Source: Spartobacteria bacterium
GTDB taxonomy: Bacteria > Verrucomicrobiota > Verrucomicrobiia > Chthoniobacterales > UBA10450
DNA: 64,000 nt
Reading direction: 5' to 3'
NCBI GenBank assembly: GCA_003134765.1
Contig: PLCM01000041.1
Location: 1 to 64,000 of the forward strand
Position numbers and translations under genes: made by a program. The notes beneath the pieces are model-generated. The model had not been told where the DNA came from and did not search any database. It was given only the letters and a program-made list of their open reading frames with translations. Position 1 is the stretch's first letter, and every line of letters begins with the position of its first letter. Below are positions 52,807 through 62,290 of the stretch, in pieces.

Positions 52807-53513
52807 TCGACAAGCGGGTGGCGAGCGCGGCCGAGGCTGTCTCGGACATTTTCGACGGCGCCACAATCATGATCGGCGGTTTCGGCGAAGCGGGCAGTCC
52901 AGTCGAGCTCATCCACGCGCTGATCGACCAGGGCGCCACGAATCTGACGACGATCAGCAACAACACCGGCAGCGGCCAGGTCGGCCTCGCGGCGCTGCTC
53001 AAGGCGGGCCGCGTTTCCAAGGTCGTTTGTTCGTTTCCGCGCACCGCCAACTCGACCGTCTTCCCCGAGCTCTACCGAAGCGGGCGGACGAAATTGGAAT
53101 TGGTTCCTCAGGGAACGCTCGCGGAGCGCATCCGCGCCGGCGGAGCTGGAGTCCCGGCGTTCTACACGCCGTCCGCGGTGGGAACGCCACTGGCGGAAGG
53201 CAAGGAATGCCGGGAATTCGGCGGCAGAAAGTATTTGCTCGAGCACGGCATCCGCGCGGACTTCTCGCTCATCAAGGGACGGGTCGCCGACACCCACGGC
53301 AACATCCTCTACAATAAGACGGCGCGAAACTTTGGCCCGCTGATGGCGATGGCGGCCAAGGTCACGATCGTCCAGGTAGCCGAGGTCGTCGAGCCGGGCC
53401 AGCTGGACCCCGAGTCGATCGTCACGCCCGGCATCTTCGTGGATCGCGTCGTCGCCATCGCCAACCCGGCCCACGAATCGGAACTCGTCGAGGCAGGAGC
53501 GTCGTACCCATGA
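52803..53513 (+). CDS. 3-oxoacid CoA-transferase subunit A
   Basis: A 236-residue subunit A (family I CoA-transferase) with MIGGFGEAGSPVELIHALIDQG and [28 protein letters not shown]. It overlaps both neighbours by 4 bp. With subunit B it would transfer CoA from succinyl-CoA or acetyl-CoA to an acid; in this operon the acid is probably the beta-keto acid from the aminotransferase (inference). It differs from the fused enzyme at 33.6 kb. Confidence 0.92.
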   Translation: MIDKRVASAAEAVSDIFDGATIMIGGFGEAGSPVELIHALIDQGATNLTTISNNTGSGQVGLAALLKAGRVSKVVCSFPRTANSTVFPELYRSGRTKLELVPQGTLAERIRAGGAGVPAFYTPSAVGTPLAEGKECREFGGRKYLLEHGIRADFSLIKGRVADTHGNILYNKTARNFGPLMAMAAKVTIVQVAEVVEPGQLDPESIVTPGIFVDRVVAIANPAHESELVEAGASYP

Positions 53514-54184
53514 CGAAGCCGCCAGTGATCGGGCGAACGCGCGAGGAGATGGCGCAGCGCCTGGCGTTGGACATTCCCGACGGCTCGTATGTGAATCTGG
53601 GCATTGGCATTCCGGAGCTGGTCGCCAAGTTCGTGCCGGCGGGCCGCTCGCTGATCTACCACACAGAAAATGGCATGCTCGGCATGGGCCCCGCGCCCAG
53701 TCCCGGCGAAGGCGATCCCGAGCTGATCAATGCGGGCAAACAGCGCGTGACGGCGCTGCCGGGCACCGCGTACTTTCATCACGCGGACAGCTTCGCCATG
53801 ATCCGCGGCGGCCACCTGGATCTTTGCGTGCTCGGCGCGCTCCAGGTCGCGCAGAACGGCGATCTGGCCAACTGGTCCACGGGCGAGCCCGACGCCATCC
53901 CCGCAGTCGGCGGCGCCATGGACCTGGTCGCGGGCGTGAAGTCGATCTTCGTCATAACCCAGCATTGCACCAGGGAAGGCGAGGCGAAACTCGTGCAAAA
54001 GTGCACCTTTCCGCTGACGGGATGCGCCGTCGTGAACCGCATCTACACCGATCTCGCCGTGATCGAAGTCACGCCGAACGGATTTCGGCTCGTCGAACTG
54101 AGCCCCGGCATCGATTTCAATTTCGTGCAGGAACGCACCGCTGCGCCTCTGCTTCGCACCCCGGAACGGATCGAAGCAGGCTAA
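53510..54184 (+). CDS. 3-oxoacid CoA-transferase subunit B
   Basis: A 224-residue subunit B. The catalytic Glu is in IYHTENGMLGMGPAPSPGEGD; other landmarks are [30 protein letters not shown] and [15 protein letters not shown]. Starts within the A stop (ATGA) and ends one base before the aminotransferase ATG, so all four genes are one tight operon. Confidence 0.92.
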   Translation: MTKPPVIGRTREEMAQRLALDIPDGSYVNLGIGIPELVAKFVPAGRSLIYHTENGMLGMGPAPSPGEGDPELINAGKQRVTALPGTAYFHHADSFAMIRGGHLDLCVLGALQVAQNGDLANWSTGEPDAIPAVGGAMDLVAGVKSIFVITQHCTREGEAKLVQKCTFPLTGCAVVNRIYTDLAVIEVTPNGFRLVELSPGIDFNFVQERTAAPLLRTPERIEAG

Positions 54185-54185
54185 C

Positions 54186-55508
54186 ATGACCACGCAAACC
54201 GACCTCTCGCGCAGCGCCGCCCTCTATGAGCGGGCCCTCAAAGTCCTTCCCGGCGGCGTCAGCCGCAACGCGATCCTGCGGGCGGGTCACCCGACCTACG
54301 TCGAGTGCGGCAGAGGCTGCCGCGTGACCGACCTCGAGGGCGTCACGCGCATCGACTTCTCCAACAACATGGCGTCCCTGATCCACGGCCACGCCTGCCC
54401 CGAGATCATCCATGCGGTGACGGAGCAGATGACCCGCGGCACCGCGTTCATGATGGGAACCGAGATCGAGGTGCGCTATGCCGAGCACTTGTGCAGCCGC
54501 AACCGCTCGTTCGAGAAGATGCGCTTCATGAACTCGGGCACGGAGGCGATCATGGTCGCGCTGAAGGCGGCCCGCGCATTTACCGGGCGGCCGAAGATCG
54601 CCAAGGCCGAGGGCGCCTACCACGGCGTATACGACTACGCCGAGGTGAGCCAGGGCTCCACGCCGGCGACCTGGGGCGGCATCGACCATCCGCGCAGCGT
54701 TCCGCTGGTGCACGGGACACCCGAGTCCGCGCTCAAGGACGTCGTTGTTTTTCCGTTCAACGACACCGAGCGCACACTGGCGATCCTGGACGAGCACGCC
54801 AGGGACCTCGCGTGCGTATTGATCGATCTGATGCCGCACCGCGTCGGCTTGTGTCCGGCGGATGTCGAGTTCGTTACCGCGCTGCGCAAATGGTCCGCGC
54901 GCCACGGGGTGCTGTTGGTGTTCGATGAAGTCATCACGTTCAGGGCCGAGCACTCCGGCTTGCAAGCGCGCTACGGCGTCACGCCCGACATGACCGCGCT
55001 GGGCAAGATCATCGGCGGTGGATTTCCCATTGGCGCCGTCGCCGGCCGCGCCGAAGTCATGGATGTGCTCAACCCGCAGTCGCCCCGGTACGTGTTCCCG
55101 CACTCCGGAACATTCACGGCCAACCCGATCAGCATGACCGCGGGCATGGCGGCGATGCTGAAGTTCGACCGACCCGCGGTGGCGCGCCTAAACGCGCTGA
55201 CCGATCGGGCCAGGAACGGCATCGAAGGCGCGATCCGCGCGACGGGCGCGCCCGCGAGCGTCACCGGGGCGGGCTCGATGTTCCTGGTGCACATGAAGCA
55301 GACGCCGCCACGAAATTACCGCGATGCCTACCCGACGCCCGACGAGTCGCGCCGACTCAAGGCGTTGCTCGATCACCTCTACAACGAAGGTTGCAGCATC
55401 ATCAGCTCGGGTGCGTGCGTGTTCTCCACGCCGATGACCGAAGCGGAGATCGACACGCTCGTGGGGGCGTTCAAGTCCGGCTTTGCAAAGCTGGCTTCGA
55501 TGGGCTGA
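54186..55508 (+). CDS. Class III aminotransferase, glutamate-1-semialdehyde aminomutase-like
   Basis: A 440-residue PLP enzyme. It has FMNSGTEAIMVALKAARAFTGRPKIAKAEGAYHG, DEVITFR (metal/PLP aspartate) and the PLP lysine in TALGKIIGGGFPIGAVAG. The GSAM-like subgroup includes beta-amino acid transaminases (such as beta-phenylalanine aminotransferase). In this operon it probably converts the beta-amino acid made by the KamA-like enzyme to a beta-keto acid; hemL-type heme function is unlikely here because no tetrapyrrole genes are near. Its last 177 bp are duplicated at 56397-56582. Confidence 0.87.
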   Translation: MTTQTDLSRSAALYERALKVLPGGVSRNAILRAGHPTYVECGRGCRVTDLEGVTRIDFSNNMASLIHGHACPEIIHAVTEQMTRGTAFMMGTEIEVRYAEHLCSRNRSFEKMRFMNSGTEAIMVALKAARAFTGRPKIAKAEGAYHGVYDYAEVSQGSTPATWGGIDHPRSVPLVHGTPESALKDVVVFPFNDTERTLAILDEHARDLACVLIDLMPHRVGLCPADVEFVTALRKWSARHGVLLVFDEVITFRAEHSGLQARYGVTPDMTALGKIIGGGFPIGAVAGRAEVMDVLNPQSPRYVFPHSGTFTANPISMTAGMAAMLKFDRPAVARLNALTDRARNGIEGAIRATGAPASVTGAGSMFLVHMKQTPPRNYRDAYPTPDESRRLKALLDHLYNEGCSIISSGACVFSTPMTEAEIDTLVGAFKSGFAKLASMG

Positions 55509-55517
55509 GCGAGCGGA
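55332..55517. repeat. 186-bp direct repeat, left copy (aminotransferase 3' end)
   Basis: Contains the last codons of the aminotransferase and the 9 bp after its stop. It matches 56397-56582 with 5 mismatches in 186 bp; the two flank an 879-bp segment holding the esterase gene. Confidence 0.95.
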
Positions 55518-55614
55518 TGATGCCAGGGATGATTAGACCGGGCGCTTTTTTTGTTGGGCTTGCCGTGTTAGACGAAAAATGTTCGTGTAATTCTCGTTAG
55601 GTGCTTTCACGCGC

Positions 55615-56367
55615 ATGCAACGTTTTCTCAGCGTCCTGGTTGTTCTCGTCTCCGTCTGCTTCGGTGGGAGTGCGCCGCCACCGCACCAGCAAGCGCACGG
55701 GTTCGATGCCACCGTCCCTCATCGACGAGTGCATCTCTCCTATCTTTTGTTTATACCCGCCAGCTACGCGACCACGCCGGAGACGCGCTGGCCTCTCATT
55801 CTCTACCTGCACGGTGGTTCTCTGCGCGGCGACGACGTAGAGCGGTTACGCATTTGGGGATTACCGCACAAACTGGAAAGCGAGCCGGATTTTCCGTTTA
55901 TTGTTGTTTCGCCGCAGTGTCCTGCCGGCGAGATCTGGACGGATGCGGAGGGTATTGACGCACTGTTGGAGCGCGTGATGCGCGATTATCGCATCGACGC
56001 GCAACGTATTTACATCACCGGTCACAGCATGGGTGGCCGCGGCGCGCTTTATTTTGCTTACCGTCTTCCCTCGCGCTTCGCTGCGGTTCTAGCATTGGGT
56101 ACCTGGTCGCCGGCTACCGCCTGGGGTGGCAAGCTCGCTCAGATTCCGCTTTGGCTATTTCACGGCACAGCAGACGCGGACGCGCCCATCGCCGAAACGA
56201 AGGAGCTAGTTCAGGCGATTGAGGCGGCCGGCGGACACCCTCGTTTCAACATTCTGGAGGGACGGGATCATTTTATTCTGGATGTCTATGACCAGCCCGA
56301 TATTTACAAATGGCTTTTGCAGCAGAAACGAGGCGCCGCGGTTACTGACAAGCCACCCGACACGTAA
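55615..56367 (+). CDS. Exported esterase, LpqC/phospholipase-carboxylesterase type
   Basis: A 250-residue alpha/beta-hydrolase with a signal peptide (MQRFLSVLVVLVSVCFGG). The oxyanion loop is LILYLHGGSLRG, the nucleophile elbow GHSMGGRGALYFAYRLP, and the later acid and base residues lie in LFHGTADADAPI and GRDHFILDVY. Relatives hydrolyse feruloyl esters or PHB oligomers. A GTTAGGT sits 13 bp before the ATG and ACGTAAC overlaps the stop, the layout of an integron gene cassette (tentative). Bracketed by the 186-bp direct repeats. Confidence 0.82.
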   Translation: MQRFLSVLVVLVSVCFGGSAPPPHQQAHGFDATVPHRRVHLSYLLFIPASYATTPETRWPLILYLHGGSLRGDDVERLRIWGLPHKLESEPDFPFIVVSPQCPAGEIWTDAEGIDALLERVMRDYRIDAQRIYITGHSMGGRGALYFAYRLPSRFAAVLALGTWSPATAWGGKLAQIPLWLFHGTADADAPIAETKELVQAIEAAGGHPRFNILEGRDHFILDVYDQPDIYKWLLQQKRGAAVTDKPPDT

Positions 56368-56396
56368 CCAGGCGATGCAGCGAACCGCTGGCCGCT

Positions 56397-56582
56397 CCGA
56401 CGCCGGACGAGTCGCGCCGACTTAAGACGTTGCTCGATCATCTCTACAACGAAGGTTGCAGCATCATCAGCTCGGGTGCGTGCGTGTTCTCCACGCCGAT
56501 GACCGAAGCGGAGATCGACACGCTGGTGGGGGCGTTCAAGTCCGGCTTTGCAAAGCTGGCTTCGATGGGCTGAGCGAGCGGA
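56397..56582. repeat. 186-bp direct repeat, right copy (aminotransferase fragment)
   Basis: Duplicate of 55332-55517, no longer in a functional gene. The XRE operator begins 51 bp after it, so this copy marks the edge of the defence-like island. Confidence 0.95.
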
Positions 56583-56616
56583 GGGACGGATCGATCCTTT
56601 CCCGTAAAGGTTCGGC

Positions 56617-56654
56617 TTGACGTATCTATTAATGTAAGCTAACGTTGGCTTACA
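56617..56654 (+). promoter_or_regulatory. Palindromic operator at the start of the XRE gene
   Basis: TGTAAGC and GCTTACA flank TAACGTTG at 56633-56654, a 22-bp palindrome with a single mismatched pair. It ends on the A of the XRE ATG. A possible -35 TTGACG is at 56617-56622. The likely reader is the XRE protein itself, giving autorepression of the operon. Confidence 0.65.
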
Positions 56655-57019
56655 TGAATGAGACTCTAGCCGCCACCATGGGTCAACGACTGCGCGAACT
56701 GCGCGAAAGCGCCGGGTTCTCTCTTCGCGAGGTTGCGAAGGCCGCCAAGATTTCCGCGCCCTTTCTGTCGGACGTCGAGCTGGGCCGCCGCTTCCCGACC
56801 AACGAGACGCTAGCCCTGATCGCTCAAAAGCTGCGCGCGTCCGCGAACGATCTGAAAAAGCACGACCATCGGTCGGCTCTCGCGGACCTCAAACGTTTGG
56901 CTGAGGGCAGCCCCAGCCTTGGTGCCGCAGTCCGCGCGTTGGTGGAACAAGTCCAATCGGGCGACCTGACCGCGGGGGAACTGGCGGCCAAACTTCGTCG
57001 CGTCAGCAAAACCAAGTAA
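56654..57019 (+). CDS. XRE-family transcription regulator
   Basis: A 121-residue protein starting MNETLAATMGQRLRELRESAGF (I prefer this ATG over TTG 56645). Residues about 8-65 are a Cro/C1-type HTH (LREVAKAAKISAPFLSDVELGRRFPTNETLALIAQKL). The C-terminal half is helical (AVRALVEQVQSGDLTAGELAAKLRRV) and may dimerise or contact the downstream metallopeptidase. ImmA-type peptidases often cleave such repressors. First gene of the four-gene operon. Confidence 0.9.
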   Translation: MNETLAATMGQRLRELRESAGFSLREVAKAAKISAPFLSDVELGRRFPTNETLALIAQKLRASANDLKKHDHRSALADLKRLAEGSPSLGAAVRALVEQVQSGDLTAGELAAKLRRVSKTK

Positions 57020-57049
57020 TCGGACTCGCCCACATCTTTCGCTCCAACG

Positions 57050-57712
57050 ATGAGCAAATCGCACAAGAACAAAATCGGAACCTTGCAGGAGATCGACGAA
57101 GGCGAACTCACCCACGTCAGCGAGAAGAAGTTCTCCTACAAAATTATCCACGGCTGGGACCTGAAGTCTTCTCTCGAATGCGACGTCCTTTGGAAACAGG
57201 GCTGGCTCGACCTTCTCAAGCAGATCCAGCAAGCAGAACCCGACGAAGGAAAGCAGGACGACATTCTTGCTTCGATTTCCACCGAAGACTCTCACTGGAA
57301 CTGGTTCCAAAAGGCGGTCGACTACAGCACCGACGAATACGAGTGGTTCCATCTCTACGCCGACGGCAAACCGCAGGGCGCTTGCCTCATTTACCATCCG
57401 GAAGCGAGCGCGCTGGAGCCTGGCGATATCTTCTACGTAAAGTTCGTCGCGGTGGCGCCTTGGAATCGTACATGCGACCTACGTCCGCGCGAGTTTCACG
57501 GACTGGGCAGGATCATCCTTCGCGCCGCACAGCGTTTCGCGGTGAAGAACCTGAAGCTTCGCCCAGGTTTTTGCCTGCATTCGCTCCCGAAAGCCGAGGT
57601 CGTCTACAAGAAGCTCAAGATGGTGAAGGTGGACGGCAAGGAAGACGCGGAGTCGCTCGCGTACTTCGAGCTCCCGCAGGATCTCGCTATCGAATTGATG
57701 GAGGCCAACTGA
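57050..57712 (+). CDS. GNAT-like protein of the defence-like operon
   Basis: A 220-residue protein of uncertain family. The part from about 105 (EWFHLYADGKPQGACLIYHPEAS, GDIFYVKFVAVAPWNRT, GLGRIILRAAQRFAVKNLKLRPGFCLHSLPKAEVVYKKLKM) has the strand-helix order of GNAT acetyltransferases, including an expected pyrophosphate-loop-like GLGRIILR. The first 100 residues are acidic and unlike anything I recognise. It is 30 bp after the XRE gene and 1 bp before the metallopeptidase. Confidence 0.6.
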   Translation: MSKSHKNKIGTLQEIDEGELTHVSEKKFSYKIIHGWDLKSSLECDVLWKQGWLDLLKQIQQAEPDEGKQDDILASISTEDSHWNWFQKAVDYSTDEYEWFHLYADGKPQGACLIYHPEASALEPGDIFYVKFVAVAPWNRTCDLRPREFHGLGRIILRAAQRFAVKNLKLRPGFCLHSLPKAEVVYKKLKMVKVDGKEDAESLAYFELPQDLAIELMEAN

Positions 57713-57713
57713 C

Positions 57714-58589
57714 ATGAGCAACCATGACCAAGGCTGGGCGGATTTCACGCACACGACGCTGACCCCGAAACTCAGTGCGCATGAGCTGTTCGAGCGCTAT
57801 CGCGAATTCCAAGCTTTTATCGCCGGACTTTCTCGGAGGGAGCTGGTCGCACGCCGCTGGTTGAAGACTGCAGACGACGACTCCCCACTCGAAACGATTT
57901 TCTTCGATCTCCCGCTTTCAAAACAGCCCACACTGTTCCGCAAGTCCGCCAAGGCCAACGACAACCTTCTATCGATCTGGCAAGCTAGGGCTCAAGCCGA
58001 CGCCGAGTATCTCTTCCTTGCCGAGAATCGTCCGACCTTCGCCGGCCTGACCAAGGAACACCTACGGAAACTCGCGCTGTTGAGCGTGGACCCGCAGGTC
58101 GTGCGGCACCTGCCCTCAATCCTAGCCGAGTTCGGCATCATCCTCGTCTACGTCTACGCGCTCCCAGGAATGAGCGCCGACGGCGCTGTCTTCCACCTCA
58201 GCACCGCCCACCCAGTTGTCGCGATGAGCTTACGTTTCCCGCGCCTCGACTACTTTTGGTTCACGCTCCTGCACGAGCTCGCGCACCTCGTCCTTCACAA
58301 CGACAAGCTCAAGGAACCAGTGTTCTTCAATGTCGAAGCCGAGGAGAAGGATCGCGCCGAGAAGGCCGCCAATCGCCTCGCGAAGGATTCGATCGTCGAC
58401 CGCGAGTCATGGCGCAACTGCGAGCCCAAATACGATCCTACGGATGCGGCGGTGCATGCCTACGCCGCCGAGCAGGGCGTCCACGCGAGCTTGATCGCCG
58501 GTCTCCTCCGCAAGGAATCCGGGAACTACAAGCGCTACAACTCGATCATTAACGAGCATGACGTACGCGCGCTCATCTTTCAGCCATGA
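57714..58589 (+). CDS. ImmA/IrrE-family metallopeptidase
   Basis: A 291-residue protein. The zinc motif HELAH (His187, Glu188, His191) is in FTLLHELAHLVLHNDK, with a downstream acidic segment EEKDRAEKAANRLAKD as in COG2856. The N-terminal about 120 residues are a helical region typical of the larger, XRE-less forms. In ICEBs1 and Deinococcus such proteases cut XRE-type repressors on damage signals; here the target would be the XRE of the same operon (inference). Its stop overlaps the next start (ATGA). Confidence 0.9.
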   Translation: MSNHDQGWADFTHTTLTPKLSAHELFERYREFQAFIAGLSRRELVARRWLKTADDDSPLETIFFDLPLSKQPTLFRKSAKANDNLLSIWQARAQADAEYLFLAENRPTFAGLTKEHLRKLALLSVDPQVVRHLPSILAEFGIILVYVYALPGMSADGAVFHLSTAHPVVAMSLRFPRLDYFWFTLLHELAHLVLHNDKLKEPVFFNVEAEEKDRAEKAANRLAKDSIVDRESWRNCEPKYDPTDAAVHAYAAEQGVHASLIAGLLRKESGNYKRYNSIINEHDVRALIFQP

Positions 58590-59647
58590 TTCGTTACGTT
58601 CCATTCCTCAAGGCAAAGCGCGGTGAACTTAATGCGATGGGAGAACTGGCTCCCGAGGTAAAGCAGGCCATTTGTCCGTTTTTCGACTTCCCACGCAGGG
58701 ATCCGGACTACAACGCGGACACCTATGCTGCAGCCAGTCGCAGTATCGCAAGGAGTCTTAAGAAGCACTGGGGTGCTGATGCGGAGTTCTATTTTGATGA
58801 CCTTGATATAAGTCAAAAGCTTAGTGTGAAAGGCGAACATCAGTATGCCTACCTGCTCAAGACGCTTGACACTTTCCGAGTCATCCCGGTCGTAGCCCTC
58901 GACCGGATAAGCCATAACGCGGCGGTCGCAAGCCTCAAGAGCAACGGCGAGGTTCCCTCCCCCACCGTCGCGTTCCGAGCCGAACACCGCGATTTCGAGG
59001 ATTTCGACGGCAACGCGGACCAGATCGACTATGACTTGGCGACTGTTTTCGAAGAGTTCGAGGCGATCGACCTGATCCTGGATTGCCGGGTGTGCACCAG
59101 CATGGATGTCCTGGAAACGGCTCAGCAGGTCGCCAGGTTCGCAAAGAAGTTCTGCGACGCCTACGACAAGGTCCGACGCGTGATAGTCACGGGCTCCTCC
59201 ATTCCCCGCTCCCTCGGCGAGGTCGTTGATTCGAGCACTACTAAAGTTTTAGCGCGGCACGAACTTGCGATTCTTGCGAGAGCACGCGGCTTAACCTCGA
59301 TTACCTTAGTCGGCGCCGATTATGCGACCGTCAGTCCTTTCTATTCTGATGCGGACTTCGAGCCTGAACTTTTCCCAAGAGTAACGAGCCCGCGGCTGAT
59401 TTACTCTTTCGACGGCTCTCATTATATAAGCCGAGGATCTTCACTGGCCTCACGCGGTTATGGGCAATATGCTGGTCTGCTGAAGCAGCTGTGCGGTCAG
59501 GCCTTCTTCCGCCCGGGCTATTCAGCCGGGGAAAACTACTTCTACGCAAAGAGTATGGGCATCGGCAGTAGGGCTATGAATAACACTGTGGTGAAGCCCT
59601 CGGTCGTTGCTCACATCACCTACATGGTGCTCGGTGCAAGCTTTTGA
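58586..59647 (+). CDS. Beta-family protein
   Basis: A 353-residue protein resembling the T4-like beta protein family (Pfam Beta_protein): it begins MIRYVPFLKAKRGELNAMGEL and contains ICPFFDFPRRD, IPVVALDRIS, LDCRVC and GYGQYAGLLKQLCGQAFFRPGYSAGENYFYAKSMG. The fold suggested by the alternating strands and helices is a TIM-type barrel. Members are found with sce7725/sce7726-type genes in accessory islands; no biochemical role is known to me. Its codon use is AT-richer than the flanking genes. It overlaps the stop of the metallopeptidase and, tail to tail, the end of the sce7726 gene by 28 bp. Confidence 0.78.
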   Translation: MIRYVPFLKAKRGELNAMGELAPEVKQAICPFFDFPRRDPDYNADTYAAASRSIARSLKKHWGADAEFYFDDLDISQKLSVKGEHQYAYLLKTLDTFRVIPVVALDRISHNAAVASLKSNGEVPSPTVAFRAEHRDFEDFDGNADQIDYDLATVFEEFEAIDLILDCRVCTSMDVLETAQQVARFAKKFCDAYDKVRRVIVTGSSIPRSLGEVVDSSTTKVLARHELAILARARGLTSITLVGADYATVSPFYSDADFEPELFPRVTSPRLIYSFDGSHYISRGSSLASRGYGQYAGLLKQLCGQAFFRPGYSAGENYFYAKSMGIGSRAMNNTVVKPSVVAHITYMVLGASF

Positions 59648-60195
59648 CTCCACGGCCGGCGATTGAGTAGCAGATCGCAAATGCTCATACTGAGCTCCAG
59701 ATCATGCTGCGTTTCGGCGATCAACTGCGCCAGCAGCCTTCGCGGCTTCCGCTCCGCGCCGGGCACTGACACCAGCTCAAGCATCTCGCTCTTCCACAGG
59801 GTCATTGCTGCCGATTGTCTTTCAAAGCAGGGGTTAACCTGCGCGGGCCGCAAGTGGCGAAATCCGATCGTACCCTCGTCCTCAATCGCCACCATGATGC
59901 CCCAGAAAGTGGGCGCCAGCTCAAGAGCGCGTCGAAGCTTGCACTCGGTAGTGACGAGCGTGATGCGACGAAACGCGGCATTATAATAGGTGCCCTGCAC
60001 CACTATTCGTTCGATGCGGTCGGTCGCACCCTTGATTTCATAGCAATGCGCCTCCGAATGCAAAGTTACAACATCGGCAATAGCACTTCCGTTCTGAACA
60101 TGCAGCTCCTCAAGCACCGCCCGCGGCGGCTCCTTCTGTCGTCCCAGCTCACGCAATAGAGCGTCACGAATACGGGCATCATTCAGATCGATCAT
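59620..60195 (-). CDS. sce7726-family protein, PD-(D/E)xK-nuclease-like
   Basis: A 191-residue protein of the sce7726 type. The first about 90 residues are nuclease-like: MIDLNDARIRDALLREL, IADVVTLHSEAHCYEIKGATDRIERI with Asp41, Glu53 and Lys55 placed as in PD-(D/E)xK enzymes. The rest is helical. It is convergent with the beta-family gene and probably has its own promoter in the 108-bp gap before the thiolase, so it may be the effector or the partner of the beta protein. Confidence 0.78.
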   Translation of the reverse strand: MIDLNDARIRDALLRELGRQKEPPRAVLEELHVQNGSAIADVVTLHSEAHCYEIKGATDRIERIVVQGTYYNAAFRRITLVTTECKLRRALELAPTFWGIMVAIEDEGTIGFRHLRPAQVNPCFERQSAAMTLWKSEMLELVSVPGAERKPRRLLAQLIAETQHDLELSMSICDLLLNRRPWSQKLAPSTM

Positions 60196-60303
60196 TCGCC
60201 GACGTGGTATCCAAAGACCGGCACGAAATCAATCTCAAGCTTGCAGCTACGCCTTCGAGGCGCCGGGCGCTCGAGCGATCTGACAGTCAGGGCCACTCCA
60301 AAC

Positions 60304-61509
<1,206 letters not shown>

Positions 61510-61659
61510 CGAGATTTGATCGCGTCGCTGCACGAGCAATGTACTAGGGGAATTAGCTGCCCAAGTCTAGGGGCGAAACTCAAGGCTGAAGTACCCGCTC
61601 CTATTTCGAGCCCGTCGCGAAAACCGTCTGAAAATGCGGACTCTCCTTCTCCCGCTCCG

Positions 61660-62247
61660 CTGGTGCTCGCGATGACGCTCGTCGCGCTCGAGTATCTCGG
61701 CATTTCGCTACAGCGAATCTCGCTCGGCGCCTTGATCATTGCACTCGGGCTGCTCGTCGATGACGCGATGATTGCCGTGGAGATGATGGTTAGCCGGCTT
61801 GAACAGGGCGATCCGCACAAATACCGGCCCGACTCGAAAGAAACCGCTGATTATTCCCTCCCCTTCTGCATGGCCGCCGGGCTCGTCCATGGCATGGTGA
61901 CGCCGCTTCAGTTCAAGGAAGAGCGCGTGCTCGACAAGGCGCTCATTCCGATCATGGCCAAAGTGAAGGTGGTCGCGAATCAGGAGTTTGAGGCTCTCTT
62001 CCCGAAATTCCAGCCAAGCCGCGTCACGATCACCACCAACAGCGGTGCGGAACATTCTACCCGCGTCGATGTCCCCAAAGGCGATCCGCGCGATCCGATG
62101 ACCGAGGAAGAGATCGCGGTGAAGTTCAACGCCCTGGGTGGTGACATCATCGGCAAGGATCAATGCCAGAAGTTGCAGAACTTCATCATGAGCATGGAAA
62201 CCGCCAAGGATCTTGGCGGGCTCTTTGAGCTGACCACAGCGCGGTAA
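61660..62247 (+). pseudogene. Fused fragments of an RND efflux pump and a PrpD-family protein
   Basis: One ORF holds two unrelated remnants. LVLAMTLVALEYLGISLQRISLG..LLVDDAMIAVEMMVSRLEQG (61660-61806) is the middle of an AcrB-like RND transporter with the typical VDDAMIAVE motif. It joins at about 61807 to DPHKYRPDSKETADYSLPFC..DGMVTPLQF.. to the stop, which is the C-terminal third of an MmgE/PrpD-type dehydratase. Neither has its own N-terminus. The sequence before 61660 is not family-like. I infer a deletion that joined the inside of two genes. Confidence 0.85.
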
Positions 62248-62290
62248 GCCATCGACTCCTAGCCGGAAGCGCTGCTAGGCTCTCGACGAG

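Noticed and set aside
54186-55508. Heme-biosynthesis hemL
   Set aside because: GSAM-like by sequence, but the operon of aminomutase and CoA-transferase indicates amino acid catabolism instead.
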